Of a stretch of DNA of 64,000 bases, positions 47,523 to 60,917 are shown piece after piece. The position numbers and the translations under genes were made by a program. Origin of the DNA: Torymus aiolomorphi (taxonomy: Eukaryota; Arthropoda; Insecta; Hymenoptera; Torymidae); contig CM070873.1 in NCBI GenBank assembly GCA_036365515.1, positions 46,295,511-46,359,510 on the forward strand, read 5' to 3'. The stretch's first letter is position 1; each line of letters opens with the position of its first letter. The notes under the pieces were generated by a model that saw only the letters and a list, made by a program, of their open reading frames with translations, made no database searches and was not told the DNA's origin.

Positions 47523-48219
47523 GGAGTGTGCACAACCACCGGGAAACGGATTTCAGCGGGCATTTGAGAGCCGATTTCTGGTATCTAGAAATGAAGCTCA
47601 GTGTACCTAATTCCATTTCATAGGTCTTTTTTCTTGAGATATGGGCAATCTAATCTCAAATATCCTCTATTTCGTTAAAAACGATGTCTCTTCTATTGAT
47701 TGACACATTGCAAATATTTATGATACAAAAACGAACAAAAAAGATTATAAAAGTAGACAGTAAAAGCTAAAATTTAAGCTTAGATTCGTTTAAAAATATT
47801 CGTTTTTTCAGGAAATTATAAGCAATCAAAGATAGGGTAAGAAAGTTGTTAAAAATACGAGCATTAAATCACTTGAAATGAAGACAAATTTTTAACCATT
47901 TTCTTACGCTATCTTAGATTGCTTATAATTTCCTGAAAAATCAATATTTTTAAACGAAGCAGAGCTTAAATTTTAGCTTGTACTGTCTACTTTTATAATC
48001 ATTTTTGTTCGTTTTCGTATCATAAATACTTGCAATGTGACAGTCAATAGAAGAGACATAATTTTTTAACGAAATAGAAGATATTTGAGATTAGATTGTC
48101 CATATCTCAAGAAAAAGGGCCTATGAGATGTAATTAGGTACACTGAACTTCATTTCTAGATATCAGAAATAGATTCTCAAACGCGCTGAAATCTGTTTTC
48201 CGGAGGACGTGTACTCTCC
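47523..48219. mobile_element. 697-bp fold-back MITE
   Basis: The left arm (47523-47840) and right arm (about 47890-48219) are inverted copies over about 320 bp, starting GGAGTGTGCACAACCACCGG and inverted GGAGAGTACACGTCCTCCGG, through TTTCAGCG, ATATTTGAGATTAGAT and a central GATAGGGTAAGAAA block, with a loop of only about 50 bp. No target duplication is evident. It has no coding capacity. In RNA it would form a hairpin over 300 bp long. Confidence 0.85.
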
Positions 48220-48753
48220 TTGTTAGATGAAATAGTCCAGTAAAAGAAGCGTTGGCATCGACTTTTTCGAGTATACGGCTACATTTTCGATATATGGTAA
48301 AACGTACTCTTCAAAAACAATGATCAAAAATGCAGTTTCCAAAAATACCGGACTCAGCCCCCTGATTAGACAAAAACATGCTCAAAAACCATTTTTCGCT
48401 TATAGTTCAAGAACCACACAAGATGCCAAAAAAGAGTCCCAAATAAAAGTTGTACAGCATGAAACTTTAGCAAGCATGAAAAATGCGACACCTAATATCA
48501 TATTCGCGATAATGATGGATTTTTATATCTATTTAATTCAATTTTCTTTTGAAACAAACACAATAAGAACTTAATAAAATTTATCACAGAGGTCTCGATT
48601 GACGATCAAGCAACGTGGAAGAAGAGAGACTGACGACTAATATAAGCAAAGAATAATAACAAGCTGAACAAGCTCGCGATGCACTCGATATAGTACGTCG
48701 ACATAATACACAAGATACAATAATACTTCCTCTAGAGAGATAGAAAAAAAAAA

Positions 48754-48772
48754 ATATATATATATATATATC
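48754..48772. repeat. (AT)n tract
   Basis: A short TA dinucleotide run following an A run. Confidence 0.9.
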
Positions 48773-48899
48773 TGTGCATAGGTGTGGTACAAAAATTTAA
48801 GGTAAGCTTTAACGTATATAAACTTTCTAAACAAAATAATGATATATTCAAGCTGCTTTAATTCAAATTTTAAGCTTTAGTACGATTTATCGATTTTGA

Positions 48900-49270
48900 A
48901 TTTATTTTAGCACTTTCAGAATGTATGGCAGTTCATTGAAGGCTTTGATAGATATACAATCTTACAATTCTTAAATAAAATTCTTTTAGTTACTTTTGGT
49001 GTCACACGATTCTTATTCCTTAATCGTTTTACTTCTAGAGAATATAAAATTATTTGGCAGTTACGCATAATAGAATAACATATTCAATTGCGAAGCTTTC
49101 TTTAATTAACAAAGATCTATATGAATTTGCACTTTTACTAGAGATTATTCTAATTAGTCTACATTGTAATACTTTTAGCTTCTGAATAGCATTATCGTAT
49201 GCACCACCCAAGGCAATTGAAAAAAATAACCAATTCTTAGTCAAACATTAGCAAAAAATCTGGCCAATGG
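48900..49270 (-). pseudogene. decayed non-LTR retrotransposon 3' end (Jockey/CR1-like)
   Basis: The minus strand at 49050-49244 reads ALGGAYDNAIQKLKVLQ followed by RLIRII, which matches the region near the end of the reverse transcriptase ORF in Jockey/CR1 elements (usually WGxAYxxxLxxLxxLQxRxIRII). Farther along, in shifted frames, there are RNKNRVTPKVTKR and, around 48920-48940, NELPYILKVLK, the usual end of such ORFs. Frame changes and a missing tryptophan show decay. The upstream catalytic palm is absent or unrecognisable. Confidence 0.5.
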
Positions 49271-49919
49271 TTTATCCATTTCTACCAGCGTAAAAAATTA
49301 TTGTTATATTGTCATAAACACTTGTAACTTGTAGAAAATAAATAATAGATATTTGGATGTGTTGGACAAACGTTAAGAAACTGAGTACTAAAATCAGCGA
49401 ACATGAAAGGTCATATAGATTAGAAACCTCAGATTCAGCTGCATTGAAACACAAAATAGCCACACAATATACAATTTGCAATATACAATTAGCATTTGAA
49501 AAAAGATAAGATTTTAGTCCCAGAATCTAAATTATAAAAAAAACTTATCTAAAATATTACATATACATTCGCAAAGTAATAACTTCATACATACACATCA
49601 GACAGATATGAACAAAGAACAGATCGAAATTTAAACAAGACTATTATTGACTGTGTGATAAATCGCACCACTGACTTTATTTATATTTTTATAGTTGTTT
49701 TGTATGTTTTTGTCGCATGTATTTTAATGATTTATTGTACTTTGCGAAATTAATCATTTTTTCATGTTAATTAAAATTGTTTCTTGTTATTAATGAAGAT
49801 TTCAGAATAATGAAGTTGAAACATCGACCATTGTATAAAAAATATGTTTTTTCTTTTTATTTGAAGGCATTGAAATTTATCTCCTACCTATAAAAGATAT
49901 TTGTTTTCCTTAATTATAT

Positions 49920-50489
49920 TGTTAGGTATGGAAGCATTCCATACACGAGTTCGATCGTATAAGTAAATCTGCGAATCAGCATTCGAAGCGTCGAGACCAT
50001 TCAGCACTGCGTGGCGACTATGGCACGAGGAAACCGGACACGGTCAAATCGGTAGAAGCGGCCGAAAACTGCGCAATCGGCGCCTATTAAATACTGAACT
50101 TTTACGTGCAGTCGATTCCCACCTATGGCTAATTAGGGAGGTGGATGGTATTGGAACGAGGGTATAAAAAGCGACGCGGGCATTGTCGCAAAGCTTTTAA
50201 GAGAGAGGGATAGAAGAGCATTACTCCAGAACGAGATAGGACGACCAGATTGTCTACGACCACCCAGCCATCTACCAACGGGGAAGCCAAGCAGCCACAA
50301 TCAAGACGACTCACATTAATTGCATTCGTACTCGATAGGGCACATGTCTCTCGCGCGTTTGATTAATAAAGTATTAAGAAATCTTTAACTTACTGTTGCT
50401 TCGACTTATTATTTCATGGTAAATCAACCTCTCCGTCTGCGTAATCCAGGGAGGCTGGGAGAACCAAAGAATACCCTTCACACTTAACA
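49920..50489 (+). mobile_element. solo LTR of an LTR retrotransposon
   Basis: A 570-bp GC-richer unit starts TGTTAGGTATGG and ends CACTTAACA, giving the 5-bp terminal inverted repeat TGTTA/TAACA expected of Ty3/gypsy or BEL-type LTRs. On plus it has a TATA box (TATAAAAAGC at 50163) and a polyadenylation signal (AATAAA at 50365) with downstream U/GU-rich sequence, in the right order for U3-R-U5. No internal gag or pol, primer site or second LTR is present. The flanks (TATAT and ATACA) do not form a clean duplication, suggesting age. Superfamily cannot be decided from an LTR alone. Confidence 0.7.
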
Positions 50490-50999
50490 ATACATTCAAT
50501 ATGTTAATCCCATTTTAGTGAGAATCGATTTGAATCCTCCAAGTACTTAGTCTTTACTTTTTCAATTTTCTTTTTGCCACTAAAAAAGAAATAGTTAAAT
50601 CTTTTACTACCCTATCACTGTTTTATGGGTATTTAAAAATAGTTCATTAACTTCGACGTTACTCGACGTATTCCATAATTTTCAAGTTTTATATGATAAA
50701 TCAAAATGTGATAATTTATTGTATCGAAGCTCCGAACAAGCAATTATAAGTAAACAAACAATAATAATAGTAACAAGACTTGCGGAAATTCCAAAACACG
50801 ACGCACCAAATCCCCCATGAAAGGGGATAATACCCGAAAGCCCCACCCGTTGTCAACTCGCCCGCGGTCCTTCAATTTCAGTTCGCTATGGCCGAATTTG
50901 TCGCGTCCGCGTGTGTATATGCAATAACGTCGGCTATCAAAAATGTAAGACTAGCGACAAACGCGTAAATACGCGGCTTTACATTTTATGCACAGGCTG

Positions 51000-51950
51000 C
51001 GGAAAGAGAGAGAGAGAATAAGGCATTGTGCGCGTGCATCTGCACGTATGTACATATACATCCCATAATACACTAGAGCGCAAGTAGTCCCTTTCAAAGT
51101 CTCGACGACGGCGTCCTCTCCTTCCATCTCGCGGTTTCTCTCGCGTAGGTGTGTGTGCGCGAGTTACGAGAATAAAGTCCCGACCTCCTTATGGTCCTCT
51201 TAGAGATCTAAAGCGAGAGAAAGAGAGAGGGCGGTAGGTGGGAGTGAGACGGAAGAGGCGTTATACGTCGACGCGACACTCGCCTCTTCTGCAACGTTAA
51301 CTCCGCGAGGTAAAGGTCAACACTATTTGCCGACGTGAGACGCGCTTTCTCTCCTTCCACCCTTCGCCCCCAGCAAGTTTTGCGCATTGTGCGTGTCAGT
51401 GTGTCAGCGTGTACGCGTGACTTGTAGGGGTTAGATTCACGTCTCGACGTCTAGATATATGTACGCTTCAGTGTGAGCGAGATAGAAGGGAGGATTTCAA
51501 AGGGAAGGTTAGAAGAGAGAGCTCGTCTGCGAGCGGGTGCATTACCGAATGAATGTTGATGCAAAGGTACGCGAAAGGGAGAGGAGGGAGGGGGGAGACA
51601 GAACGAGATCTTTGTCAAAGGATGGAATTTTCAATATTGAAGCGAGCGCGAATGGGCGGCCTGGAGCGCCCGTTTGCTTATCTCGCGCGGAGGAGGAAAA
51701 CCATTCGCAAAACCCGCCTCTCCTGCCGCGTCTTCTGCGCCCCGGCGTTCTCTTTGCTGGCGCTGTCGGTACCTCTCTATGCTCCTCGTTGCACGCGAGT
51801 CGCGCGAATCAAAGCGAGGAGGAGTCACTCTGTGTCGCTTGGCGCGGCTTTGATCTTCGCGTCGCTTCGCGTAGGCGGCATTCGGATTTGTTGCGCCGTT
51901 TGCTAACGCGTGTAATACCCGTTGTACAGTTACGCGTGTATTTCTAATAG
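51000..51950. other. GC-rich, purine/pyrimidine-biased island
   Basis: GC-rich DNA with many CpG and short GA/CT tracts inside the upstream tomosyn intron. The open frames on both strands (up to 136 codons) overlap each other and resemble no protein. It could be an alternative promoter or first-exon region, but no initiator, TATA or splice pair can be supported. Confidence 0.4.
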
Positions 51951-54049
51951 GTCGATACTTTTAACCTAATTTCTATTGCACGCGATACGTCAGGTGTAGC
52001 TTTTGTATTATTTTTAAAACTAATGTCGTAGTGGTTGAGGGATCGAGAACGCCAGAAATGTTTTCTAATCGAACGAAAACCTCTCCCACTCGATTCGATC
52101 AACATAGATTCAATCACAATTAAAAGCGGGTTTCTGCGCTTTTTGAAATTGAAGAGATGAAATGGGTCAATTTTAATGAAAGGTACACAACGTTCGGGCT
52201 GATATGTGGGAAAACAGATTGAGAGCGAAGAAAGCGCTGGAAAAGTAAAAGAATCCTCTTACGTATTTCAATGTTAGGTAAAAAATGCTTTGACATTTTT
52301 CCCAGAAAATGTACGTTCGATAATCAGGAAAATATCTCTTCATTTTAGAAATTTTTCCAAAGACGCAACAACTGGACTGAAATATGCGTCTGCTTTTAGG
52401 ACGAGCAGCTCGGGTATGGTATAAAAGTATTGGCGAAATGTGTCTTGGAAAAAAAAACTTAGCGCCCCTATATCATAATACACAGAACTTAAGAAAATGA
52501 AAAATGGAACAATATTTTCGCAAGACTCATGCACGGTTGTAGTGGACTTGGCGCACGGAACGAAAATTTTACTTGAAGCTATTATAAGTGCAACGACAAT
52601 AATAAACCTTTTTAAATTGTATAATTGTATTTGCTTTAAATGAATAAATGAAAAAAGTAACTCGGAAAGTTAATGAAATAAGCAGAAGAAAGAGCTAAAA
52701 GCTGCTCTTTTAAAAAGTAAATTTTTATAAAGTACGGAATATTTTCAAATTTAACGCGGTTCATTGTGATGGACAATATACAAAAAGATTTTTCTACAAA
52801 CACATTGTAATGTCGAAATCACGCAACAATCATTCACAATTAAATGTTGACTAATTTAAGAGGCTTTCTGACGATAACAGTTGGTAGATCGTGCATATAT
52901 TATGTCGGTGGATATTGTCGAGGATGAACATATTAAAAGATTAATTTACATTGCATGTCATATTGGAACGGATTCAACCGCTAGTCGTTAGATGCATGCG
53001 GTTGATTGCATTCGAGAAGACCGAAATTCAAATTGTGCGACATTTGGGACTGCAATATCGCGCACGATTAAAAGTTAATTAACGCATTAAGCCAATATAG
53101 CAGCGGAAGCTTTTGATCGACACATTGCACCGTAAAATATTCATCCGAAATTAATTACCTTATACACAAACGTTATATACGAAGCAAATATTATCTATAC
53201 TAAATGAAAAAGGGAATTTCAAAGCCAGCAGTTTGAAATTATTTACTGCTCAAGCTGCGCACCGACCTCGACGACTATTCCACACCGATTCGCTTCTATC
53301 TACGAATAAATGGTTTCGTAGTAGGCCGTAATTTAGGGACGAAATTCAAGTATACCCGTAGGCATACTCATCTCCATAACATTTAGGAAGTTTTAGTTGT
53401 AACTTAGAGGAATCTAAAAGCCAAGTTTTATCACCTCCTCCGTACTGTTGTGACTGTACTTTATGATAAGCCATTCATTCGCTTTATTCTTATTATCTAA
53501 TTACTCTTTACGAACTTTGCCGTATTTTGTTAAATAACTAGTAGTACATGAACTTCGTGAAAGCTACATGACGAAATGGTAATTTCGCGAAACGATAATT
53601 TATAATATTCTCGGGAATCACCTTTGTCAGCAGGTTCATTACTGCGTACACCAAGAGCAATCAATATTTAATTATGCGTCTTCCAGGAAATAATATCCAT
53701 AAGTTGTCACATGCTCTGATAGCTTCATAATTTATATTAGAAAATCAGGCCTATGCATCGGTGACTACCGTTTAATTTCGTCATTAATTTCATAAATTAT
53801 TTTTTATACACATAATTTTGACGTGATTTTCCCCCCTCTTCATCTTTATCACCCAAAAAATCCCCGAGCTCATCGGATTGAAAAAAATTGCGTTCGAGGA
53901 AGACCAACGAGGCGAGGGGACAGCAAACTGCCGAACCTTTAAAATGACAAAGCCACCTCAAATAGACCGAGAGATATATCCCTCTTCAAATAAGCCTACT
54001 ATATAGCAGCTCCCATTCAGCAGCGGCAGCAATTCCATTCCTCATAACC

Positions 54050-55330
54050 ATTGTAATTCAATTACACGCGGCGCCCTCGAGATCCACTCTCTCTCCGCCC
54101 CTGCATCCATTCTCTCTCTCTCTTCGTCGTTCTCGAAGATCGATCGGAGACGCCTCTCTCTCTCAAGCGAGCGCGCCGACAATATCAATCCCCGCCTATC
54201 AATGTTTAGCGATCTGGCGCTGAGAGAAAGCGACCGAGGCGCGCATTCTGCCGCGTCTGCACGCCCAGCTATGCGGCGAATCCGCGCGAGCACACAATGC
54301 CACAGTGCGGAAATCGGCTCACGCAGACGGCACCTATACACGCAGCCATTCATTGACTCGTTACGAATGAACACAACGGGCGCGCTCTCTCGGGGGGACT
54401 TATGTACAGCCGGCTCCTCGCCGTCGCGTCCCGCAGCAGCAGCAGCAGTAGCAACACGTAGGCCGCGCGCACACGCGAGAGAGATCAATACACTCCCGAG
54501 AGCTCCTCCTACGCCTCCCTATACACGTTAGGCACGCTTTTTTCCTCCCCCTGTACACTCCCTCCTCGCACCATCGCCGCGAAAGGGATGCGGAAAGGAA
54601 AGAGCCGCGCCAAAGAGGGGAGAAGAAGATTTAGATTTATTGCGCGCGCGCGCGCGCGCCGAGATAAGTCCCCTCGAGCGCTGCTGCTGCGCCGGAAGAG
54701 AGCGCGAAGAGAGAGGGAAAGAAGAGCGCGGAAGAATAACAATAATGCTCCTGCGCACGCCCGGCGAGAGATAACGTTTATATATATATACGTATATGAG
54801 GGTGGAGGAAAGAGAGCGAAAGAAGGCCGCATTGTGTGCCTCTATGTTTCCGTATTGGATTTAATGAGGGAGGCTGGCATCCAGCGAGCGCACGCGCGCT
54901 ATTGATTTTCCCCCGCGAGCGGCAGAGTATATACATATATATAACAGCGTCGTGCCGGTTTCATATACTTTTGCGGCGTGCGAAACAATTTGTGCGAGGG
55001 GTGCGATACGAGCGGGTTGAAATTTCGCAAGTATTATATCCCGGGCTGGTGCGGGAGAGGGCGAAAACCGTTGCCCGTGAAATTGATGGGCCATCGCGCG
55101 ATTCGGAGTTTAACGCACGACGCCATAACTGCCCTACCCCTCCCCCTTCTCGGCCAATCGAGACTTCGACCGATGGCCGGGACGACGACGACGACGGTGG
55201 CGAATCAACGCTATCTGTGCGCCTGCGTCGCCGCAGTGTCTATACGGCCGGGCGAAAATCATCACATCAGCTTCGTCGTACAGCTATATCAGGCTCCTAT
55301 GAGGCTGAAGATGACTCGGTGATGACAGTA
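54050..55330. other. GC-rich island with (GC)n tract
   Basis: A long CpG-dense stretch with CAG/CTG runs (54434-54447), a (GC)n tract at 54642-54660 and many short purine tracts. Open frames up to 205 codons occur on both strands but are low-complexity and unrecognised. It is the largest GC-rich block in the window and the most plausible place for an alternative tomosyn promoter; this is inference only. Confidence 0.4.
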
Positions 55331-57400
55331 TTGAGGCTTAGCGGAGGACTGGGCTTTATTTATGTTAGGGTTACGAGAATGTTGATGCCGTATTTGTTGC
55401 CATTTTCGGATTACTTTCAATTTTTTTTTAATTCTTTACGACAGCGCGTATAATGAAAATAATTGTTAAGGACTGAACAAAATAATTAAAAATAACAACA
55501 AATGTAAGGGTATATCGCATTTTTGTTATTTTAATTTAGTATTATTTCTCAACCATTTTAATTGCATTTTATACAGAATATGTTGAAGAAAAGCGGATGA
55601 CAGATTATTGATATAAAAATGAAAAAATTAAAAGGATATAAAGAAACTGCAAAATGTCGGTAAGTATGTTATAGATAAATACAAGCTCCCATATATCCCC
55701 TTATTAAGTATTGTCACATTTCTAATATTAATTTGAGACCGACTCCCTGCTTTCATTGAAGGGGCAAAATAACATCTCGTAGCATCAACGCATTTCTTCT
55801 TAACAGTCACCTCAAAGACGCCAAGTACGAGTGATTCACAGTCTTCGGAATAAATGGCATCATTCGCGGCTGCTTACCCATACCGTGCGGCAACGAATAT
55901 TTATAGCGCTTGTAACGACGACTTGTCTTTGAAAAATTACAATTTGCTTGGCATTGACACGAAATTTCTTCCCCCTCGCAAGATTCATGAATCCCGCGCG
56001 CGTTCGCTCGCTCGCTATTTCCTACGACGCAGATTCCCATCCAATGCTTTCCCGCGTCCGTCGCGTCACCGGCTGTCATTTCCTAGCCTTGTACATACAT
56101 TTCCCTGCGCGGAATAGTTTCCTCCCTTGATATATTAGTCTGATGTCGGATTAAGGATATAAGAATGCCGCGTCATTTTTTAAGCGCATATAGCATGCTG
56201 TTTAAAGCCGGGCTTAGAGCGGCGAAAGATAAATGGAAATTATGTTTACACGTGTTTCCTAATGATTCTTGTGGATGAGTTTGAAATGTACGCAAGTAAT
56301 ATTTGATAGAAAGTTTGAAATTTAAATAGATTATTTATAGAATGATAAAGTTTCTCATCGCATGCAGAACCAATGATAACAAATAGTGAAGCAGTGTAAA
56401 ATATATATTTAGACTCATACTGTTTGTAAAAGATGATGAAAATGATTTGAACAATATAACAGTTTTGAGTATAATAACATCTCTGTTCACTTATTTAAAA
56501 AAGAAATCAATATTATACTATGATTTTGAGTGTAAAACTTATTTTCTTCTGATTGCCATTATTGTATGAATAAAATTACAATGAACCGCATTATTACGCC
56601 ATACTACGTGAAATGAACATTAACACATATTCTAATTGCAGTCCACGTTCAACAGCCTGAAAGGAACATCAGGAAGAATATCCAAAACTCGTTATGGCGG
56701 TTGCACGCGCGCGTATTTTTTGCGACTACTCCAAGCATTTCCATTTTTGCGCGCGCAACGTCGAAAACGTCGGTACGTGTTATGGTTCTTTTAAAACGCT
56801 TAGAAACTCGCGCGCTCTCTACTACTGCAGCCTTCAAACAAAGCGGCCGCAACGTCTCGCGGTGAAACTCAACGAACGTAGTGGTGGCCGCCCTTCCGCA
56901 ATTACATGTGCGCGCATATTAAAATTCCGCCACTACTTTCGCGCTGATGAGGGAAATTGCGCGTCGTTAATTAGTTCGGCGCTGACGTAAAGGTTACACT
57001 TGAAATCACGTGTTTCGTATATTTTCGAGGCGAAACCGTAATTTAAATTAGTTTGTTCGTTTAAAGTTATACTTCGTTTAATTATACGAAAAAGGGGGGC
57101 TTTTAGTTCTATCGCTCTCGTCTTTCATAAGATGTGCGTTATCGGTGGCTACCTCGAGTATACAGAAGAAAAATCGATTTTTCCTCATTGACTGAGTATC
57201 TGCGATAAGTCTCAAGAACAAACTTGGATATTCCTAATTCCTACATACAATATTCCTACATATTAATTTGAAAAAGTAAAGAGAGAATATTCAAGAAACA
57301 TATACAAGTGAAATGAAGATATTATGAAGTTGGTACACATATAAGCCATCACTAATACGTTATATGTTAAAATCTCGGTCACTCGGGCTCTAAATTACGT

Positions 57401-57454
57401 CTGATGAATTCCGCGGACGAATTGACATTCTGCCGAAGGAGAGATCGAAACGTC
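57401..57454 (+). other. hammerhead/Penelope-like sequence motif
   Basis: CTGATGAATTCCGCGG is followed by ACGAA, then TCTGCCGAAGGAG and GATCGAAACGTCGAAGC within 60 bp. CTGATGA and CGAAACGTC are the two conserved parts of hammerhead cores as found in Penelope-like elements. Spacing and stems are only partly satisfactory, and no element borders are seen. Confidence 0.35.
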
Positions 57455-58016
57455 GAAGCTGCGGGAAATAGTCAGCCGTCCTCGCGTGTCTGTCTCTCTC
57501 AAGTTTGACATGATAATGAGGCATTAAAGGATGCCGGGATATCGACGTTTTCTTTCACTGTCTATCCCTTCGCCCCCCTCCACTTTTGCCGCCCGGCTTT
57601 ATTGGCCCGCCCGGCAAACTCCTATTGTTTACTTGATATACACACGATATTCCCTGGCCTGCTCCGATGAATTCGTTACACCGTCTTTTATGGCGATTCT
57701 TTGTTTGCCGTTGCCCGATGGCGATACAGCTTTATTGATTATCAGTATCTTCGCGCGAACTTTCCTCGGTACGTATATAGGACGTTCTCGAGAATACCGG
57801 AAAGAATGAAAATAAAGAAAAGCCGAGATGAATTTATGTAAGTAGAAACAGACAAAACGTGGTTATACACATAAACCGTAATATTTAAGTGATGAGGTTT
57901 CTTGTAAGTTTCCATACAAAACGTTAATTACATATTTTGCAATATGAAAGAACTAAATATTATATAGCTTTTTCAATTATTAAAATTTGTTAGTAAAACT
58001 GTGATTAGTGCGTTAA

Positions 58017-58426
58017 GGGAGTTACCCTATATTAAGGTGGTTCACTATTTAATTTTTATGTCATAAATTATTAAAATATAATAATATAAGTACACAGGAC
58101 TATGAAAGGCGAATACTTTGTGAGCCGAAAAAAAGTATTGTGATAGAAAATTGTTAATCGAACACGTAGATATTGTTCAATAAGTAAAAAGTTACTTTCG
58201 CTTCTTCCTAACTTTTTATTTTTCATTAGATTTTAATGTTTAACGTCTCATTTTGCTCCTTAAACATTTGCCTACGACCTATCCAGGTTTATATTATGGA
58301 ATAATTAATATATACGAAGCAACTTGTAATTTTTTACAGTTTAATAACAAGTTTATTACACTTTAATAATTTATGACATAAAAATTAAATAGTGAACCAC
58401 CTTAATATAGGGTAATAATAACCCCC
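58017..58426. mobile_element. TTAA-flanked MITE, termini GGGRGTTA
   Basis: TTAA at 58013-58016 and 58427-58430 flanks the ends GGGAGTTACCC and inverted GGGGGTTATTATTACCC, after which both arms share TATATTAAGGTGGTTCACT and ATTTAATTTTTATGTCATAA, about 70 bp in all with almost no mismatch. The TTAA duplication fits piggyBac or Kolobok families. The close match of the arms suggests a fairly recent insertion. No coding sequence is present. Confidence 0.85.
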
Positions 58427-60917
58427 TTAATAGATCGGCTATATATATCTAAGAAATCTTCCTCGCTCAGAAAAGTATATGTTATCATACAACAATTAGC
58501 TTTCGGCAAACCTAAAAAACCCACTAAACACAGATTACGATCCCCTTCACGCACTAATCAATACTACACCCCCTAAAAACCATCATAACATAAATTCATT
58601 ACTACCAACTTTCAATCTCGATTATTAAACTCCCATTATAAACCAAATTACTGTCCGAACCAGCCGGGCACTCTCTCAAAATACAATAAAACCCTTCCAA
58701 AAGTCATGAAGCCCATCGGGAGACAAAAAGGGCTAATGAGGTAGCCGGTTATAGCCCAACATGTGCGCCCACAATACATATATATACAACGCTGCCGTGC
58801 GACCGCAGAGCGCCGGGGCTTGCGGCCGTCCGCGACAGGCCGGTCGTGCGGTCTCGCGCACAAGCCGCTCGCAAATTGCTACCGCGCGCGGGTATGTACG
58901 TTCTTTCGAATATGGCTTTTCGAAGCTCTGAATTAACGATGGCCCTTCGCCGTAGCGTCGGTGGGCCGGGATGTCATGTGAAATGGAGGCTTTTGAAAGG
59001 CTCCATGCGAAACGGCGCATTGTCATTCGGATGGAGCAAAGCCTGGGTACGGTACGTGGGTGAAATGAAAGAATGGGATGGAGCGACTGCAACATTTTTT
59101 TACAGGAAAAGGGTTTTCAAGTAATGTAGTGTAAAAGAACCTGCATGATACAGAGGAGAACTAAAAAAAAAGAACCAATTCAGTGTGAATTCCTGAATTA
59201 TCTTATTTACAAAAGATTTCATAAATATTTTTAGGTGTACTTTATGTAGACAAAAGGAAACTTACTAATTTCATGAAATGACCATGAGTATTTTAAGTTG
59301 CGTATATGCTTGTATGATTCTGATAAAACTTAATCATAATGCATTTAAATGATGGGCTGATTTATACAGAATTCTTTTCCAATATTTTCCAATCAATTTG
59401 ATGAATAACATCTTTAAGTAAAAAGTCAGTAAATTGGATAACCTTTTTGTTCATTTTTCAATACTTAATCCGAGAATTGTTTTCGTTTCTAAAAAATGTG
59501 CATGGTGAAATCTTTTATCGTACCATAACTAAACTTTTTAAAATAAGGTACAATATTATATACTGATCAAAGAGAACATTCAATTAATGTAAGTTTTGAC
59601 ACTGCGGCTATCTTTCGTTTGAAAACACGTTCAATTGCATAATAACGGGGAAAAAATCGAAATTCCTTTTTTGGGAAAAAATATTGCGGTAGAAGACTGG
59701 CCGAGGGTCGCGTAGATTAGGTACGAGAATGACCAAGGTCAGCTCACCCGCGGAACAAAGCGGAACCCGATGCCAGGCGACAGACAGACTACTGAAAAAA
59801 AAAGACAGAACGAGAGAAAGGTTTTTTTCGGTCCTCGCACATATAACGCGTTCGTATTAAATCGAATGGCATATTCGTCGTCGGCGCGCTCTTTAGTAAG
59901 GTAGGCACGAAAACCCGATTGGGGGTCGCAAAGGGCCTATTACGCGCGCGCGCTCGCAAAAGAAAGGAAAAATCACTATGGACTCTCTCTCCCTCACTCT
60001 TTCATTCGTGTTCACTGCCTTATCCGCGAGATATGCGGCGCGTGCGCGCGGTCGAGGACATATATGTGTCTCTTGAAAAAGTATATAACGCGAAATCGGA
60101 AGTTTTACGATCTGGCCCTTGAAGTAGGTCGTTATACATCTTTTTACGACTTTTCGTTAATAAAGTACCATGGAATGTATAAGAAGCTGGCGGAGCGCAG
60201 AATGTTACGCATTGTTGGCCGTATACCCCTGGCCTCGGATTCTTTTTGAAATGTTACTTTATTTTTTCCCCTCTTTTAAAGGAAGAATTAAATGTTTGAA
60301 ACTTTTATTCGACGAATTTCGTTTAACTTATCGAAAAAAATACGAATTCCTGTCGCTTCTACTTTTTATTTTGGTAAAATAAAACTGTTGATAGAGTCGG
60401 CGATATCAAAAAATCTTGTTTATTCGGGTACTCCATTTTCTGTGAATCAATATTGAAAATGCAAAAAGAATTGTGAAAAAAAATTTGTATGTGCTGCAAA
60501 AAATCAACAAATTATTTCAAGTTTTTGAAATACTTTAAAGAATTAGTATCTATGCCAAATTTATTCTACTAGCAAGATTCGCGCGCGCTTTATTTTTCTG
60601 TTCAGAATGTTTTCAAATTGAAATTTAAAAATATAACCTTTTTTGTTTATTTGAAAGCATTAACTTTTTATATTTCGATTTTTCAAGTAAATTTTAAGGT
60701 TATACTTTTAACAAAAGTACAAGATAAAATTTTAAATTTCAAATTCCCGCTCCATATCGCCATCTTGTATTTAGCAACCAATCAAATCCGTCTTATTGTG
60801 ATGACAGATGTCATCCAGCACTTTTTTAAGAGAAAAATATTATAAATTTAAAAAAAATCTCTTAGATATATTCAAATAAATATATTTCTAACCCACATCA
60901 TCCTAGAACAATTACCA

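Noticed and set aside
49811..49830. GAAGTTGAAACATCGAC, another possible hammerhead/Penelope-type string
   Set aside because: Too degenerate and without a stem II; left out of the motif set.
54836..55453. 205-codon open frame on plus
   Set aside because: GC-rich low-complexity translation with a run of aspartates from a GAC repeat and no recognised domain. Length is expected in CpG-rich DNA with few stops.
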